Of a stretch of DNA of 64,000 nucleotides, positions 47,382 through 56,617 are shown one piece after another. Position 1 is the first letter of the stretch. The number at the start of each line of letters is the position of its first letter. Position numbers and translations under genes: made by a program. Origin of the DNA: Ensifer sp. Root278. GTDB taxonomy: Bacteria; Pseudomonadota; Alphaproteobacteria; Rhizobiales; Rhizobiaceae. The stretch spans positions 406 to 64,405 of the forward strand of contig NZ_LMJJ01000041.1 of NCBI RefSeq assembly GCF_001429285.1, in the 5' to 3' direction. The notes under the pieces were generated by a model. That model saw only the letters and a list, made by a program, of their open reading frames with translations. It had not been told where the DNA came from and did not search any database.

Positions 47382-48089
47382 ATGGAAACGGCGGTGAAGC
47401 TCGAAGAGAGCTGGAAGGCAGCGCTGGCGCCGGAATTTTCCAGCGCCTATATGGCCGAGCTCAAGCAGTTCCTGCTCGCCCAAAGGAACGAAGGCAGACA
47501 GATTTTTCCGCGGGGACCTGAATACTTCCGCGCGCTCGACCTGACGCCGCTCGACAAAGTGCGCGTCGTCATCCTCGGCCAGGACCCCTATCACGGCGAC
47601 GGCCAGGCGCACGGGCTCTGCTTCAGCGTGCGCCCCGGTATCCGAACACCGCCCTCGCTCGTCAACATCTATAAGGAACTGAATACAGATCTCGGCATTC
47701 CGCCGGCGCGACACGGCTTCCTCGAAAGCTGGGCGAAGCAAGGTGTGCTGCTCTTAAACAGCGTGCTGACGGTGGAGCGCGGCAATGCGGCGTCACACCA
47801 GGGGCGCGGTTGGGAGAAGTTCACGGACGCAATCATCCGCGCGGTCAACGAGGCGGATCATCCCGTCGTCTTCATGCTCTGGGGTTCCTACGCGCAGAAG
47901 AAGGCGGCCTTCGTCGACCGGTCGCGCCATCTGGTGCTGCGCGCGCCGCATCCTTCGCCCTTGTCGGCCCATTCCGGTTTTCTCGGCTGCCGGCATTTCT
48001 CCCAGGCCAATGCCTTCCTGGAATCCAAGGGTTTTGATCCGATCGACTGGCGGCTTCCCGAAGATCCGGCTGTCGCCGAAATGAACTGA
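47382..48089 (+). CDS. ung: Uracil-DNA glycosylase
   Basis: A 235-aa family 1 enzyme that removes uracil from [21 protein letters not shown] carries the water-activating Asp, LLLNSVLTV and [18 protein letters not shown] the catalytic His and the intercalation loop. ATG 47382 follows GGAGGT. Function and neighbours are unrelated. Confidence 0.97.
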   Translation: METAVKLEESWKAALAPEFSSAYMAELKQFLLAQRNEGRQIFPRGPEYFRALDLTPLDKVRVVILGQDPYHGDGQAHGLCFSVRPGIRTPPSLVNIYKELNTDLGIPPARHGFLESWAKQGVLLLNSVLTVERGNAASHQGRGWEKFTDAIIRAVNEADHPVVFMLWGSYAQKKAAFVDRSRHLVLRAPHPSPLSAHSGFLGCRHFSQANAFLESKGFDPIDWRLPEDPAVAEMN

Positions 48090-48184
48090 GGTCGGCGTTG
48101 ACGTTTCCGCTGTCGCGGTGAGGTCTTGCGCCGGAGACGGCGATCCGCCAAACACGCCGAGAGAAGGCAGGCGGAGGCGAGGAC

Positions 48185-48955
48185 ATGCGCAAAATTCTGA
48201 TCATCGGCATCGGTTCGGGCAATCCGGAGCATATGACGGTACAGGCGATCAATGCGCTGAACCGCGCCGACGTGCTGTTCATCCCGACCAAGGGGGCGAA
48301 GAAGACCGAGCTGGCCGAAGTGCGCCGCGACATCTGCGCCCGCTACGTGACGCGCGGCGACAGCCGCACGGTCGAATTCGCTGTGCCGGTGCGCCGCACC
48401 GAGGGCGTCAGCTACGACGGCAGCGTCGACGACTGGCACGCCCAGATTGCCGCGATCTACGAGGGGTTGCTGGCGAAGGAATTGGGCGAGGATGGAACCG
48501 GCGCGTTTCTCGTCTGGGGCGATCCGATGCTCTATGACAGCACCATCCGCATCGTCGAGCGGGTCAAGGCGCGCGGGCAGGTTGCCTTCGACTATGACGT
48601 CGTTCCGGGGATCACCAGCCTGCAGGCGCTCTGCGCCAGCCACCGCATTCCGCTGAACCTCGTCGGCAAGCCGGTGGAGATCACCACCGGGCGCCGGTTG
48701 CACGAGAGCTTTCCGGAAAAGAGCCAGACTTCCGTCGTGATGCTCGACGGCGAGCAGGCGTTTCAGCGGATCGACGATCCGGATGCCGAGATCTACTGGG
48801 GCGCCTATCTCGGTACGCCGGATGAGATCGTCATTTCCGGCCGCGTTGCCGAGGTGAAGGACCGGATCCTCGAAACCCGAGCGGCGGCGCGCGAGAGGAT
48901 GGGCTGGATCATGGACATCTACCTGCTTCGCAAAGGTGTCGACTTCGAGGAGTGA
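48185..48955 (+). CDS. cobF: Precorrin-6A synthase (deacetylating)
   Basis: A 256-aa SAM methyltransferase of the CobF type: methylates C1 of precorrin-5 with loss of the acetyl group. The N-terminal glycine loop IGIGSGNPEHMTVQA, VWGDPMLYDSTIRI and YDVVPGITSLQAL are standard for corrin methyltransferases. ATG follows GGAGGCGAGG. The 95-bp leader is too short for, and shows no sign of, a cobalamin riboswitch. First of eight cob genes. Confidence 0.93.
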   Translation: MRKILIIGIGSGNPEHMTVQAINALNRADVLFIPTKGAKKTELAEVRRDICARYVTRGDSRTVEFAVPVRRTEGVSYDGSVDDWHAQIAAIYEGLLAKELGEDGTGAFLVWGDPMLYDSTIRIVERVKARGQVAFDYDVVPGITSLQALCASHRIPLNLVGKPVEITTGRRLHESFPEKSQTSVVMLDGEQAFQRIDDPDAEIYWGAYLGTPDEIVISGRVAEVKDRILETRAAARERMGWIMDIYLLRKGVDFEE

Positions 48956-48980
48956 GGACGCCGGACAGACCGCGCCGTGA

Positions 48981-48994
48981 TTGATCTCACTCAA
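48981..48994. promoter_or_regulatory. FNR/FixK-like half-matching site before cobG
   Basis: TTGAT-N4-CTCAA resembles the anaerobox TTGAT-N4-ATCAA with one mismatch. TTATAG at 49009-49014 could be a -10 box. Weak; may be chance. Confidence 0.25.
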
Positions 48995-49053
48995 GGTTTG
49001 CGGCTGTGTTATAGCGTCTTAAGGGGCTTCTTCAGGGAGGAGAACCTCGAGCG

Positions 49054-50433
49054 ATGACGGATTTGATGAGCACCTGTGCCCTTCCATCGACTGCAGAACC
49101 CGGTGCCAGCGCCTCGATGCGGCGCGGCGCCTGTCCGTCGCTCGCCGCACCGATGCAGACCGGCGACGGGCTGCTCGTGCGGCTCAGGCCCGATGACGGC
49201 AGCCTGACCATTCCCAAGGTCATCGCGCTTGCGGCCGCCGCCGAGACCTTCGGCAACGGCATCATCGAGATCACCGCGCGCGGAAACCTGCAGTTGCGCG
49301 GCCTGAGCGAGGCGACGGTGCCGGCGCTGGCGCAGGCGATCGGGGATGCCGAGATCATGATCGCCGAGGGCCTTGCGATTGAGGTGCCGCCATTGGCCGG
49401 TATCGATCCGACAGAGATCGCCGATCCCCGATCGATCGCGGCAGGGCTTCGGGAAGCCCTGCAGGCGCGCCGGCCGATGCTGAGGCTTGCGCCCAAATTG
49501 TCGGTCGTCATCGACGGTGGCGGACGCTTTGGTCTTGGTGCTGTGGTTGCCGATATTCGCCTTCAGGCGCTTTCGACGCCCGACGGCTCTGGATGGCTGC
49601 TGTCGCTGGGCGGGACGGCAGCGAAGGGATCGATCATCGGGACGTTTGCCGGCAACGCGGTCGTGCCGGCCTTGATCACCATTCTCGAAAAACTGGCGAG
49701 CCTCGGCACGACGGCGCGCGGGCGCGATCTGGACCCGGCAGAAATCCGCGCCCTTTGTCGGTGCGAGGCATTGTCCGAATGTCCGGCAGTTCTGAGTTCG
49801 GCCTCGATTCCCGGCAGTCATGACCTCGGTGACGCCGGGGTCGTTCTTGGTCTCGGCCTTGCCTTTGCCCAGGTGGAAGCCTCCGCGCTGGCGGCCTTCC
49901 TCCATCAGGTCCAGGAGCTTGGCGCCACTGCGATCCGGCTTGCGCCGGGGCACGCCTTCTTCGTGCTTGGCCTCAGCCACGAGACCGCGGCTGTCGCCCA
50001 GAGCCTGGCAGCGGCGCATGGTTTTCGCATCGTCGAAGACGACCCGCGCAACGCGATCGCCACCTGCGCCGGCAGCAAGGGCTGTGCCTCCGCCTGGATG
50101 GAGACCAAGGGCATGGCACAAAGCCTTGTCGAGATGGCGCCCGAGCTGCTCGACGGCTCGCTTACCGTCCATCTGTCCGGCTGCGCCAAGGGCTGTGCCC
50201 GACCGAGGCGGTCGGAGCTGACGCTGGCCGGTGCGCCATCAGGATACGGGCTTGTCGTAAATGGGGCTGCGAACGGCTTGCCAAGCGCCTACACCGATGA
50301 GAATGGAGTGAAATCCGCGCTCGCCCGGCTCGGCCGGCTGGTGCGGCAAAACAAAGACGCTGGCGAATCGGCGCAGTCCTGTCTTACACGGCTCGGAGCT
50401 GCGCGCGTCTCGGCAGCGTTCGAACAGGAATAG
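49054..50433 (+). CDS. cobG: Precorrin-3B synthase
   Basis: A 459-aa enzyme of the aerobic B12 route that uses O2 to form the gamma-lactone of precorrin-3B. It has two nitrite/sulfite-reductase-like halves. The Fe-S cysteines are in TCAGSKGCASAW and LSGCAKGCARP, near the C-terminus. Its presence marks the aerobic (late cobalt) pathway. GGGAGGAG precedes the start. Followed by cobH after 2 nt. Confidence 0.95.
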   Translation: MTDLMSTCALPSTAEPGASASMRRGACPSLAAPMQTGDGLLVRLRPDDGSLTIPKVIALAAAAETFGNGIIEITARGNLQLRGLSEATVPALAQAIGDAEIMIAEGLAIEVPPLAGIDPTEIADPRSIAAGLREALQARRPMLRLAPKLSVVIDGGGRFGLGAVVADIRLQALSTPDGSGWLLSLGGTAAKGSIIGTFAGNAVVPALITILEKLASLGTTARGRDLDPAEIRALCRCEALSECPAVLSSASIPGSHDLGDAGVVLGLGLAFAQVEASALAAFLHQVQELGATAIRLAPGHAFFVLGLSHETAAVAQSLAAAHGFRIVEDDPRNAIATCAGSKGCASAWMETKGMAQSLVEMAPELLDGSLTVHLSGCAKGCARPRRSELTLAGAPSGYGLVVNGAANGLPSAYTDENGVKSALARLGRLVRQNKDAGESAQSCLTRLGAARVSAAFEQE

Positions 50434-50435
50434 AC

Positions 50436-51068
50436 ATGCCTGAGTATGATTACATCCGCGATGGCAACGCCATCTACGAGCGTTCCTTCGCCATCATCCG
50501 CGCCGAGGCCGACCTTTCCGGTTTCTCTGAGGAGGAAGCGGATCTGGCGGTGCGCATGGTGCATGCCTGCGGCTCGGTCGAAGCGACCAAGCAGTTCGTC
50601 TTCTCTCCCGATTTCGTGACCTCGGCCCGCGCGGCGCTCAAGGCCGGCGCACCGATCCTCTGCGATGCCGAGATGGTCGCTCACGGTGTTACCCGCGCAC
50701 GGCTGCCGGCCGGCAACGAGGTGATCTGCACGCTGCGCGATCCGCGCACGCCTGAGATTGCCGCCGAGATCGGTAACACCCGCTCTGCCGCGGCGCTCAA
50801 ACTCTGGAGCGAGCGTCTGGCCGGTTCGGTCGTGGCGATCGGCAACGCGCCGACGGCCCTGTTTTTCCTGCTCGAAATGCTGCGGGACGGAGCGCCGAAG
50901 CCGGCGGCAATCCTCGGCATGCCCGTCGGTTTCGTCGGCGCGGCGGAATCGAAGGATGCGCTCGCCGAGAATTCCTACGGCGTTCCCTTCGCCATCGTGC
51001 GCGGTCGCCTCGGCGGCAGCGCCATGACCGCTGCGGCGCTGAATTCGCTCGCGAGGCCGGGCCTGTGA
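50436..51068 (+). CDS. cobH: Precorrin-8X methylmutase
   Basis: A 210-aa enzyme that moves the C11 methyl group to C12, giving hydrogenobyrinate. Family blocks: YIRDGNAIYERSFAIIRAEA, MVHACGSVEATKQFVFSP (with the catalytic His) and GMPVGFVGAAESKDAL. ATG follows AGGAATAG. Its stop overlaps the GTG start of cobI. Confidence 0.96.
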   Translation: MPEYDYIRDGNAIYERSFAIIRAEADLSGFSEEEADLAVRMVHACGSVEATKQFVFSPDFVTSARAALKAGAPILCDAEMVAHGVTRARLPAGNEVICTLRDPRTPEIAAEIGNTRSAAALKLWSERLAGSVVAIGNAPTALFFLLEMLRDGAPKPAAILGMPVGFVGAAESKDALAENSYGVPFAIVRGRLGGSAMTAAALNSLARPGL

Positions 51069-51802
51069 GCGGCGCCGGCGTGGGGCGCCTGATCGGCGTT
51101 GGAACCGGCCCCGGCGATCCGGAGCTCTTGACGGTCAAGGCGGTGAAGGCACTGGGCGAGGCCGATGTGCTTGCCTATTTCGCCAAGGCCGGGCGCAGCG
51201 GCAACGGCCGCGCCGTGGTCGAAGGTCTGCTGAAGCCCGATCTCCTGGAGCTGCCGCTCTACTATCCGGTGACGACCGAAATCGACAAGGACGACGGCGC
51301 CTACAAGAGCCAGATCACCGATTTCTACAATGCATCCGCCGAAGCCGTGGCGACGCATCTTCTTGCCGGGCGCACGGTCGCGGTCCTCAGCGAAGGCGAT
51401 CCGCTGTTCTATGGCTCCTACATGCATCTGCATGTACGGTTGGCCAACCGTTTCCCGGTCGAGGTAATCCCCGGCATTACCGCGATGTCCGGCTGCTGGT
51501 CGCTTGCCGGCCTGCCGTTGGTGCAGGGCGATGATGTTCTCTCCGTGCTTCCGGGCACCATGGCCGAGGCCGAGCTTGGCCGGCGACTTGGGGACACGGA
51601 AGCCGCCGTCATCATGAAGGTCGGCCGCAACCTGCCGAAGATCCGCCGGGCGCTTGCCGCCTCGGGTCGTCTCGACCAGGCCGTCTATGTCGAGCGCGGC
51701 ACGATGAAGAACGCGGCGATGACGGCGCTGGCCGACAAGGCCGATGACGAGGCGCCCTATTTCTCGCTGGTGCTCGTGCCCGGCTGGAAGGACAGGCCAT
51801 GA
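51065..51802 (+). CDS. cobI: Precorrin-2 C20-methyltransferase
   Basis: A 245-aa SAM methyltransferase: GVGTGPGDPELLTVKAVKAL glycine loop, VLSEGDPLFYGSYMHLH, VIPGITAMSGCWSLAGLPL. It commits precorrin-2 to cobalamin. GTG start at 51065 overlaps the cobH stop (GTGA), and its stop overlaps cobJ (ATGA), indicating tight translational coupling. Confidence 0.95.
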   Translation: MSGAGVGRLIGVGTGPGDPELLTVKAVKALGEADVLAYFAKAGRSGNGRAVVEGLLKPDLLELPLYYPVTTEIDKDDGAYKSQITDFYNASAEAVATHLLAGRTVAVLSEGDPLFYGSYMHLHVRLANRFPVEVIPGITAMSGCWSLAGLPLVQGDDVLSVLPGTMAEAELGRRLGDTEAAVIMKVGRNLPKIRRALAASGRLDQAVYVERGTMKNAAMTALADKADDEAPYFSLVLVPGWKDRP

Positions 51803-52563
51803 CCGGTACGCTCTATGTGGTCGGCACCGGCCCGGGCAGCCCGAAGCAGATGACGCCGGAGACGGCGGAAGCTGTTGCGGCGGCGGAAGAGTTTTACGGC
51901 TATTTTCCCTATCTCGATCGGCTGAACCTGCGTCCCGACCAGCTGCGCGTCGCCTCCGACAATCGCGAGGAGCTCGACCGGGCACAGGTGGCGCTGACGC
52001 GGGCTGCTGCCGGCGTGAAGGTCTGCATGGTCTCCGGCGGCGATCCCGGTGTCTTTGCGATGGCGGCTGCAGTCTGCGAGGCGATCGACAAGGGGCCGGC
52101 GGAATGGAAATCGGTCGAACTGGTGATTACGCCCGGCGTGACCGCGATGCTCGCCGTCGCCGCCCGTATCGGCGCGCCGCTCGGTCATGATTTCTGCGCG
52201 ATGTCTCTCTCCGACAACCTGAAGCCCTGGGAAGTCATCACCCGGCGCTTGCGGCTGGCGGCCGAAGCAGGCCTCGTCATTGCGCTCTACAATCCGATCA
52301 GCAAGGCACGCCCGTGGCAACTCGGCGAAGCCTTCGAGATCCTGCGCGGTGTGCTGCCGGCAACGGTGCCGGTCATCTTCGGCCGCGCGGCCGGACGGCC
52401 GGACGAGCGGATCGCGGTGATGCCGCTTAGCGAAGCCGATGCCAATCGCGCCGACATGGCGACCTGCGTCATCATCGGCTCTCCGGAAACCCGCATCGTC
52501 GAGCGGGATGGGCAGCCCGATCTCGTCTACACGCCGCGCTTCTATGCGGGGGCGAGCCAGTGA
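51799..52563 (+). CDS. cobJ: Precorrin-3B C17-methyltransferase
   Basis: A 254-aa SAM methyltransferase that contracts the ring while methylating C17. VVGTGPGSPKQMTPET, VSGGDPGVFAMAAAVCE, ITPGVTAMLAVAARIGAPLGHDF and ALYNPISKARPWQ are CobJ signatures. Its 3' end overlaps the convergent cobK by 22 nt. Confidence 0.95.
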   Translation: MTGTLYVVGTGPGSPKQMTPETAEAVAAAEEFYGYFPYLDRLNLRPDQLRVASDNREELDRAQVALTRAAAGVKVCMVSGGDPGVFAMAAAVCEAIDKGPAEWKSVELVITPGVTAMLAVAARIGAPLGHDFCAMSLSDNLKPWEVITRRLRLAAEAGLVIALYNPISKARPWQLGEAFEILRGVLPATVPVIFGRAAGRPDERIAVMPLSEADANRADMATCVIIGSPETRIVERDGQPDLVYTPRFYAGASQ

Positions 52564-53297
52564 GCGATGCGGTCGAGTGCCTCGCCGCAACTGCTAACGG
52601 CGGGCACGTCCGTCGGTTTGCGCCGCTCGACCATGATCACCTCGATGCCGAGCCGGCGCGCCGCGGCGATCTTGCCATAGGTGGCGCTGCCGCCGCTGTT
52701 CTTGGCGACGATCACGTCGATCTTCCGGCTCTCGAGCAGCACAGCCTCGTCGGCTTCCTTGAAGGGGCCGGTCGCCAGGATTGCCTCCTGGTCGGGCAGG
52801 TTAAGCGGTGGAGTGACCGGATCGACGCTGCGGATAACGTAGCTGTGCTGCGGGGCTGCCTCGAAGTGGAAAGCCTCCTGCCTGCCGATGGCGAGGAAGA
52901 CGCGCCGGCGGCGATCGCCAAGCGCGCTCACCGCTTCGACAACGCTGTCGACGGTGGTCCAGCGATCGCCGGGCAGGGGCAGCCATTCCGGTCGGCGCAG
53001 GGCAAGCAGCGGAATTCCGGTTCGTTGCGCCGCTTCCGCGGCGTTGTGCGATATGCGCGCGGCAAAGGGATGCGTGGCGTCGACCAGCAGGGCGATGTTT
53101 TCGTCGCGCAGGAAGTGCGCCAGCCCATCAGCGCCGCCGAAACCGCCGATGCGGGTCTTGACCGGCTGCGGCCGCGGGTCGGCGGTACGACCGGCAAGCG
53201 AGATTGCGGTGTCGTAGCGGGCGTCTTCGGCCAACCGGCGCGCCAGTTCGCGCGCCTCGGTGGTGCCGCCCAATATCAGAACGCGAGGTTTTTCCAT
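52542..53297 (-). CDS. cobK: Precorrin-6A reductase
   Basis: A 251-aa NADPH-dependent reductase: VLILGGTTEARELARRLAE at the start, LLVDATHPFAARISHNAAEA, and VIVAKNSGGSATYGKIAAAR. It is the only cob gene on this strand. ATG 53297 gives the normal length but has no ribosome site; the in-frame ATG 53327 has GGGGGAG before it and adds 10 residues. In both cases the start lies on or inside the start of cobL. Confidence 0.92.
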   Translation of the reverse strand: MEKPRVLILGGTTEARELARRLAEDARYDTAISLAGRTADPRPQPVKTRIGGFGGADGLAHFLRDENIALLVDATHPFAARISHNAAEAAQRTGIPLLALRRPEWLPLPGDRWTTVDSVVEAVSALGDRRRRVFLAIGRQEAFHFEAAPQHSYVIRSVDPVTPPLNLPDQEAILATGPFKEADEAVLLESRKIDVIVAKNSGGSATYGKIAAARRLGIEVIMVERRKPTDVPAVSSCGEALDRIAHWLAPA

Positions 53298-54537
53298 GGC
53301 TGACGTGTCGAACAGCGAACCCGCCATCGTCTCCCCCTGGCTGACCGTCATCGGTATCGGTGAAGATGGTGTAGCGGGTCTCGGCGACGAGGCCAAGCGG
53401 TTGATCGCCGAGGCACCCGTCGTCTATGGCGGTCATCGCCACCTGGAGCTCGCCGCTCCCCTTATCACAGGCGAGGCTCATCATTGGCAGAGCCCGCTCG
53501 AGCGCTCGGTGGTGGAAATCGTCGGTCGCCGTGGCAGCCCCGTGGTGGTGCTTGCCTCGGGCGACCCATTCTTCTTCGGCGTCGGGGTGACGCTGGCGCG
53601 CCGTATTGCGTCTGCCGAAATCCGCACGCTCCCCGCACCGTCGTCGATCAGCCTTGCCGCCTCGCGGCTGGGCTGGGCCTTGCAGGATGCGACGCTCGTC
53701 TCGGTGCACGGACGCCCGCTCGATCTGGTGCGGCCGCATTTGCATCCGGGGGCTCGCGTGCTGACGCTGACGTCGGATGGAGCAGGTCCGCGGGACCTTG
53801 CCGAGCTGCTGGTTTCAAGCGGATTCGGTCAGTCGCGGCTGACGGTTCTGGAGGCGCTTGGTGGCGCCGGCGAACGGGTCACGACGCAAATCGCTTCGCG
53901 TTTCATGCTCGGCCTCGTGCACCCCTTGAATGTCTGCGCCATAGAGGTGACGGCCGACGAGGGCGCACGCATCCTGCCGCTTGCGGCCGGCCGCGACGAC
54001 GCGCTGTTCGAGCATGACGGGCAGATCACCAAGCGCGAGGTCAGGGCTTTGACGCTGTCAGCACTGGCGCCGCGCAAGGGCGAACTGCTCTGGGATATCG
54101 GCGGCGGCTCCGGCTCGATCGGTATCGAATGGATGCTCGCCGACCCGACCATGCGCGCGATCTCTATCGAAGTGTCGCCGGAGCGTGCGGCCCGCATCGG
54201 CCGCAATGCGACGATGTTCGGTGTGCCCGGGCTGACGGTGGTCGAAGGTGATGCGCCGGCCGCCCTTGCCGGCCTGCCGCAGCCCGATGCGATCTTCATC
54301 GGCGGCGGCGGCAGCGAAGCCGGCGTGATGGAGGCGGCGATCGCGGCGCTCGGGCCTGGTGGACGTCTGGTCGCCAACGCGGTGACAACGGACATGGAAG
54401 CGGTGCTGCTCGATCACCACGCGCGGTTCGGCGGCTCGCTGATCCGCATCGATATCGCCAGGGCCGGCCCGGTCGGCGCAATGACCGGCTGGCGGCCGGC
54501 CATGCCGGTGACCCAGTGGTCCTGGATGAAGAGCTAG
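53296..54537 (+). CDS. cobL: Precorrin-6B C5,15-methyltransferase (decarboxylating)
   Basis: A 413-aa fusion: N-terminal CbiE-like half (TVIGIGEDGVAGLGDEAKRL, VVVLASGDPFFFGVGVTLAR) and C-terminal CbiT-like half (LLWDIGGGSGSIGIEWMLADP, FIGGGGSEAGVMEAAI). Methylates C5 and C15 and removes the acetate carboxyl of ring C. ATG 53296 is preceded by GAGG at 9 nt. Its stop codon lies in the first bases of an intergenic repeat. Confidence 0.95.
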   Translation: MADVSNSEPAIVSPWLTVIGIGEDGVAGLGDEAKRLIAEAPVVYGGHRHLELAAPLITGEAHHWQSPLERSVVEIVGRRGSPVVVLASGDPFFFGVGVTLARRIASAEIRTLPAPSSISLAASRLGWALQDATLVSVHGRPLDLVRPHLHPGARVLTLTSDGAGPRDLAELLVSSGFGQSRLTVLEALGGAGERVTTQIASRFMLGLVHPLNVCAIEVTADEGARILPLAAGRDDALFEHDGQITKREVRALTLSALAPRKGELLWDIGGGSGSIGIEWMLADPTMRAISIEVSPERAARIGRNATMFGVPGLTVVEGDAPAALAGLPQPDAIFIGGGGSEAGVMEAAIAALGPGGRLVANAVTTDMEAVLLDHHARFGGSLIRIDIARAGPVGAMTGWRPAMPVTQWSWMKS

Positions 54538-54660
54538 AGCAGTACCAGCAAAACTGCGAAGCGGTTTTGCGTCCGGGATTGCGTAAGAACAAGAGAGCGG
54601 TTCCAGCAAAAGTGTGAAGCGGATTGGCGTCCGGAACCGCGTGAAACAAAAAGAGAGCTA
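54538..54660 (+). repeat. Rhizobial intergenic palindromic repeat, two tandem copies
   Basis: Copy B1 (to about 54597) reads AGAGCAGTACCAGC, then GCAAAACTGCG/CGGTTTTGC hairpin and GTCCGGGATTGCGTAAGAAC. Copy B2 (54598-54660) repeats it with more changes (GCAAAAGTGTGAAGCGGATTG). Same family as 42141-42225. They separate cobL from cobM and could form transcript-stabilising or attenuating hairpins. Confidence 0.8.
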
Positions 54661-54663
54661 GAT

Positions 54664-55425
54664 ATGACGGTACATTTCATCGGCGCCGGTCCGGGTGCTG
54701 CGGACCTGATCACGGTGCGCGGTCGCGACCTGATCGGGCGTTGCCCGGTCTGCCTCTATGCCGGCTCGATCGTTTCGCCGGAGCTGCTGCAGTATTGCCC
54801 GCCGGGTGCGCGTATCGTCGATACCGCGCCGATGTCGCTGGACGAAATCGAGGCGGAATATGTGAAGGCAGCTGCCGAAGGCCTCGACGTGGCGCGGCTC
54901 CATTCTGGCGACCTCTCGGTTTGGAGTGCGGTGGCCGAGCAGATCCGGAGACTGGAGAAGCACGGCATCGCCTACACGATGACGCCGGGCGTGCCGTCTT
55001 TTGCGGCGGCGGCCGCAGCGCTCGGGCGCGAATTGACCATTCCGGCGGTGGCTCAAAGCTTGGTGCTGACCCGCGTCTCCGGCCGTGCCTCGCCGATGCC
55101 GAACAGCGAAACGCTTTCCGCCTTCGGCGCCACCGGCGCGACGCTGGCGATCCATCTCGCCATCCACGCGCTCCAGCAGGTGGTCGAGGAACTGACGCCG
55201 CTTTATGGCGCCGATTGCCCTGTTGCTATCGTCGTTAAAGCCTCCTGGCCGGACGAGCGGGTGGTGCGTGGAACGCTCGGGGACATCGCCGCCAAGGTCG
55301 CGGAAGAGCCGATCGAGCGCACGGCGCTGATCTTCGTCGGCCCGGGGCTCGAAGCCTCCGATTTCCGCGAGAGTTCGCTCTACGATCCCGCCTATCAGCG
55401 ACGGTTCAGGGGCCGCGGCGAATAG
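54664..55425 (+). CDS. cobM: Precorrin-4 C11-methyltransferase
   Basis: A 253-aa SAM methyltransferase: [73 protein letters not shown]. Acts on precorrin-4. Last cob gene in the window; the other late genes (cobB, N, S, T, O, Q and so on) must be elsewhere. It converges with the pha operon. Confidence 0.95.
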   Translation: MTVHFIGAGPGAADLITVRGRDLIGRCPVCLYAGSIVSPELLQYCPPGARIVDTAPMSLDEIEAEYVKAAAEGLDVARLHSGDLSVWSAVAEQIRRLEKHGIAYTMTPGVPSFAAAAAALGRELTIPAVAQSLVLTRVSGRASPMPNSETLSAFGATGATLAIHLAIHALQQVVEELTPLYGADCPVAIVVKASWPDERVVRGTLGDIAAKVAEEPIERTALIFVGPGLEASDFRESSLYDPAYQRRFRGRGE

Positions 55426-55482
55426 GCCAGCGCATTGCAGAAATTTGTTGGCGGCTTTCTGCGTCTTTGCGCAAGCTGAAAC

Positions 55483-55854
55483 CTATTCTACCGGTTCTTC
55501 GCGCGGCGGACGCTGCTTGAGCGGCACGCCGTGTTTTTCTTCCACGCGGTCGCGATAGAGTGCGGCCTGCCCGAGCAGCATCAGCGTCATCGGTGTGGTG
55601 ACGAGAACGAAGACGATGATCAGGATTTCGTGGAACACCCAGCGGCTCTGCAGCACGGCGAAGCAGATGATCGAGGCTGTGCAGATCAGCAGCACGCCGC
55701 CGCTGGTTGCCAGCGTCGGCGCATGCAGCCGTTCGTAAAAGCTGGTAAACCGCAGCAGGCCGACCGAGCCGATCAGCGCTATGGCAGCGCCCAGAACGGT
55801 GAGCCCGCAGACCAGAATGGCCGCCCAGACGGGAAGGTCGGTGACATGGCTCAT
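55483..55854 (-). CDS. phaG: Cation/proton antiporter subunit G
   Basis: A 123-aa MnhG/PhaG subunit with three membrane segments; GSVGLLRFTSFYERLHAPTLATSGGVLLI and TTPMTLMLLGQAALYRD-like blocks fit the family. Last gene of the operon. Its start overlaps the phaF stop by 4 nt. Confidence 0.93.
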   Translation of the reverse strand: MSHVTDLPVWAAILVCGLTVLGAAIALIGSVGLLRFTSFYERLHAPTLATSGGVLLICTASIICFAVLQSRWVFHEILIIVFVLVTTPMTLMLLGQAALYRDRVEEKHGVPLKQRPPREEPVE

Positions 55855-56132
55855 TCGATGATCTCCCCGCGCATCAGGAACTTGCCGAAGGCGATCGACG
55901 AAACGAAACCGATCAGCGCGACGATCAACGCCGATTCGAAATAGATCGAGTTTGCCGTGCGGATGCCGAAGGTGAGCAGCATCAGCATGGCGTTGATGTA
56001 GAGCGTGTCGAGGCCGAGGATGCGATCCTGCGCGCGCGGTCCTCTCACCATGCGGTAGAAGGCGAAGGCCATAGCCAGGCCGAGCATGATCTGGGCAATC
56101 AGGATCGACCAGATGATCGTGAGTTCCATCAT
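55851..56132 (-). CDS. phaF: Cation/proton antiporter subunit F
   Basis: A 93-aa MnhF/PhaF subunit with three membrane segments and the block YRMVRGPRAQDRILGLDTLYINAM. The start chosen is ATG 56132, which overlaps the phaE stop as ATGA; ATG 56129 is the next codon. Confidence 0.93.
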   Translation of the reverse strand: MMELTIIWSILIAQIMLGLAMAFAFYRMVRGPRAQDRILGLDTLYINAMLMLLTFGIRTANSIYFESALIVALIGFVSSIAFGKFLMRGEIIE

Positions 56133-56614
56133 CCGAATATCTCCTTCAAGGCGGCCTCGTAGCGCTTGACCGTATCGATCCAAACGCGCTCGTTCTCCAT
56201 GTCGAGCACATGGAAGAGCAGGGATTTGCGCAGGCGATCGTATTCGAGCCAGGCCGTTCCCGGCGTCGCCGTCATGACGCAGGCGAGCAGCGCCAGGGCA
56301 TTTTCGTCATCGAGATCGATATCGACGGTCAGGAAGCCGGAATTCGGCGGTCTGCGTCGGCCCCTTAGAATGACGGCAGCGACGGCCAGGTTGGATCGGA
56401 TGATGTCGAGCGCAATGGTAAAGCCGAAACGCAGCATCAGCAGGACCCGCCGCGGGTGCGAACGGGCGAGACCGAGCTTGAGCGTCACCCAGCCGAGACC
56501 GGTGGCGAGCACGGAACCCATGAGGATCGTGCCGGGGGCGACCGACTGATTGAGCAGCAGCCAGATGGCGAGCAAACCCGCCGAAAGAAGCGGGTAGGGA
56601 AACCAGGTGCGCAT
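56129..56614 (-). CDS. phaE: Cation/proton antiporter subunit E
   Basis: A 161-aa MnhE/PhaE subunit: two N-terminal membrane segments, then LLMLRFGFTIALDIIRSNLAVA and the soluble end with TATPGTAWLEYDR..LLFHVLDMENE. Structural part of the Mrp/Pha complex. Three bases separate its start from the phaD stop. Confidence 0.93.
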   Translation of the reverse strand: MRTWFPYPLLSAGLLAIWLLLNQSVAPGTILMGSVLATGLGWVTLKLGLARSHPRRVLLMLRFGFTIALDIIRSNLAVAAVILRGRRRPPNSGFLTVDIDLDDENALALLACVMTATPGTAWLEYDRLRKSLLFHVLDMENERVWIDTVKRYEAALKEIFG

Positions 56615-56617
56615 CGG

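Noticed and set aside
48090-48184. Cobalamin riboswitch before the cob genes
   Set aside because: The spacer is only 95 bp and lacks the GCCACTG B12 box and the expected stems.
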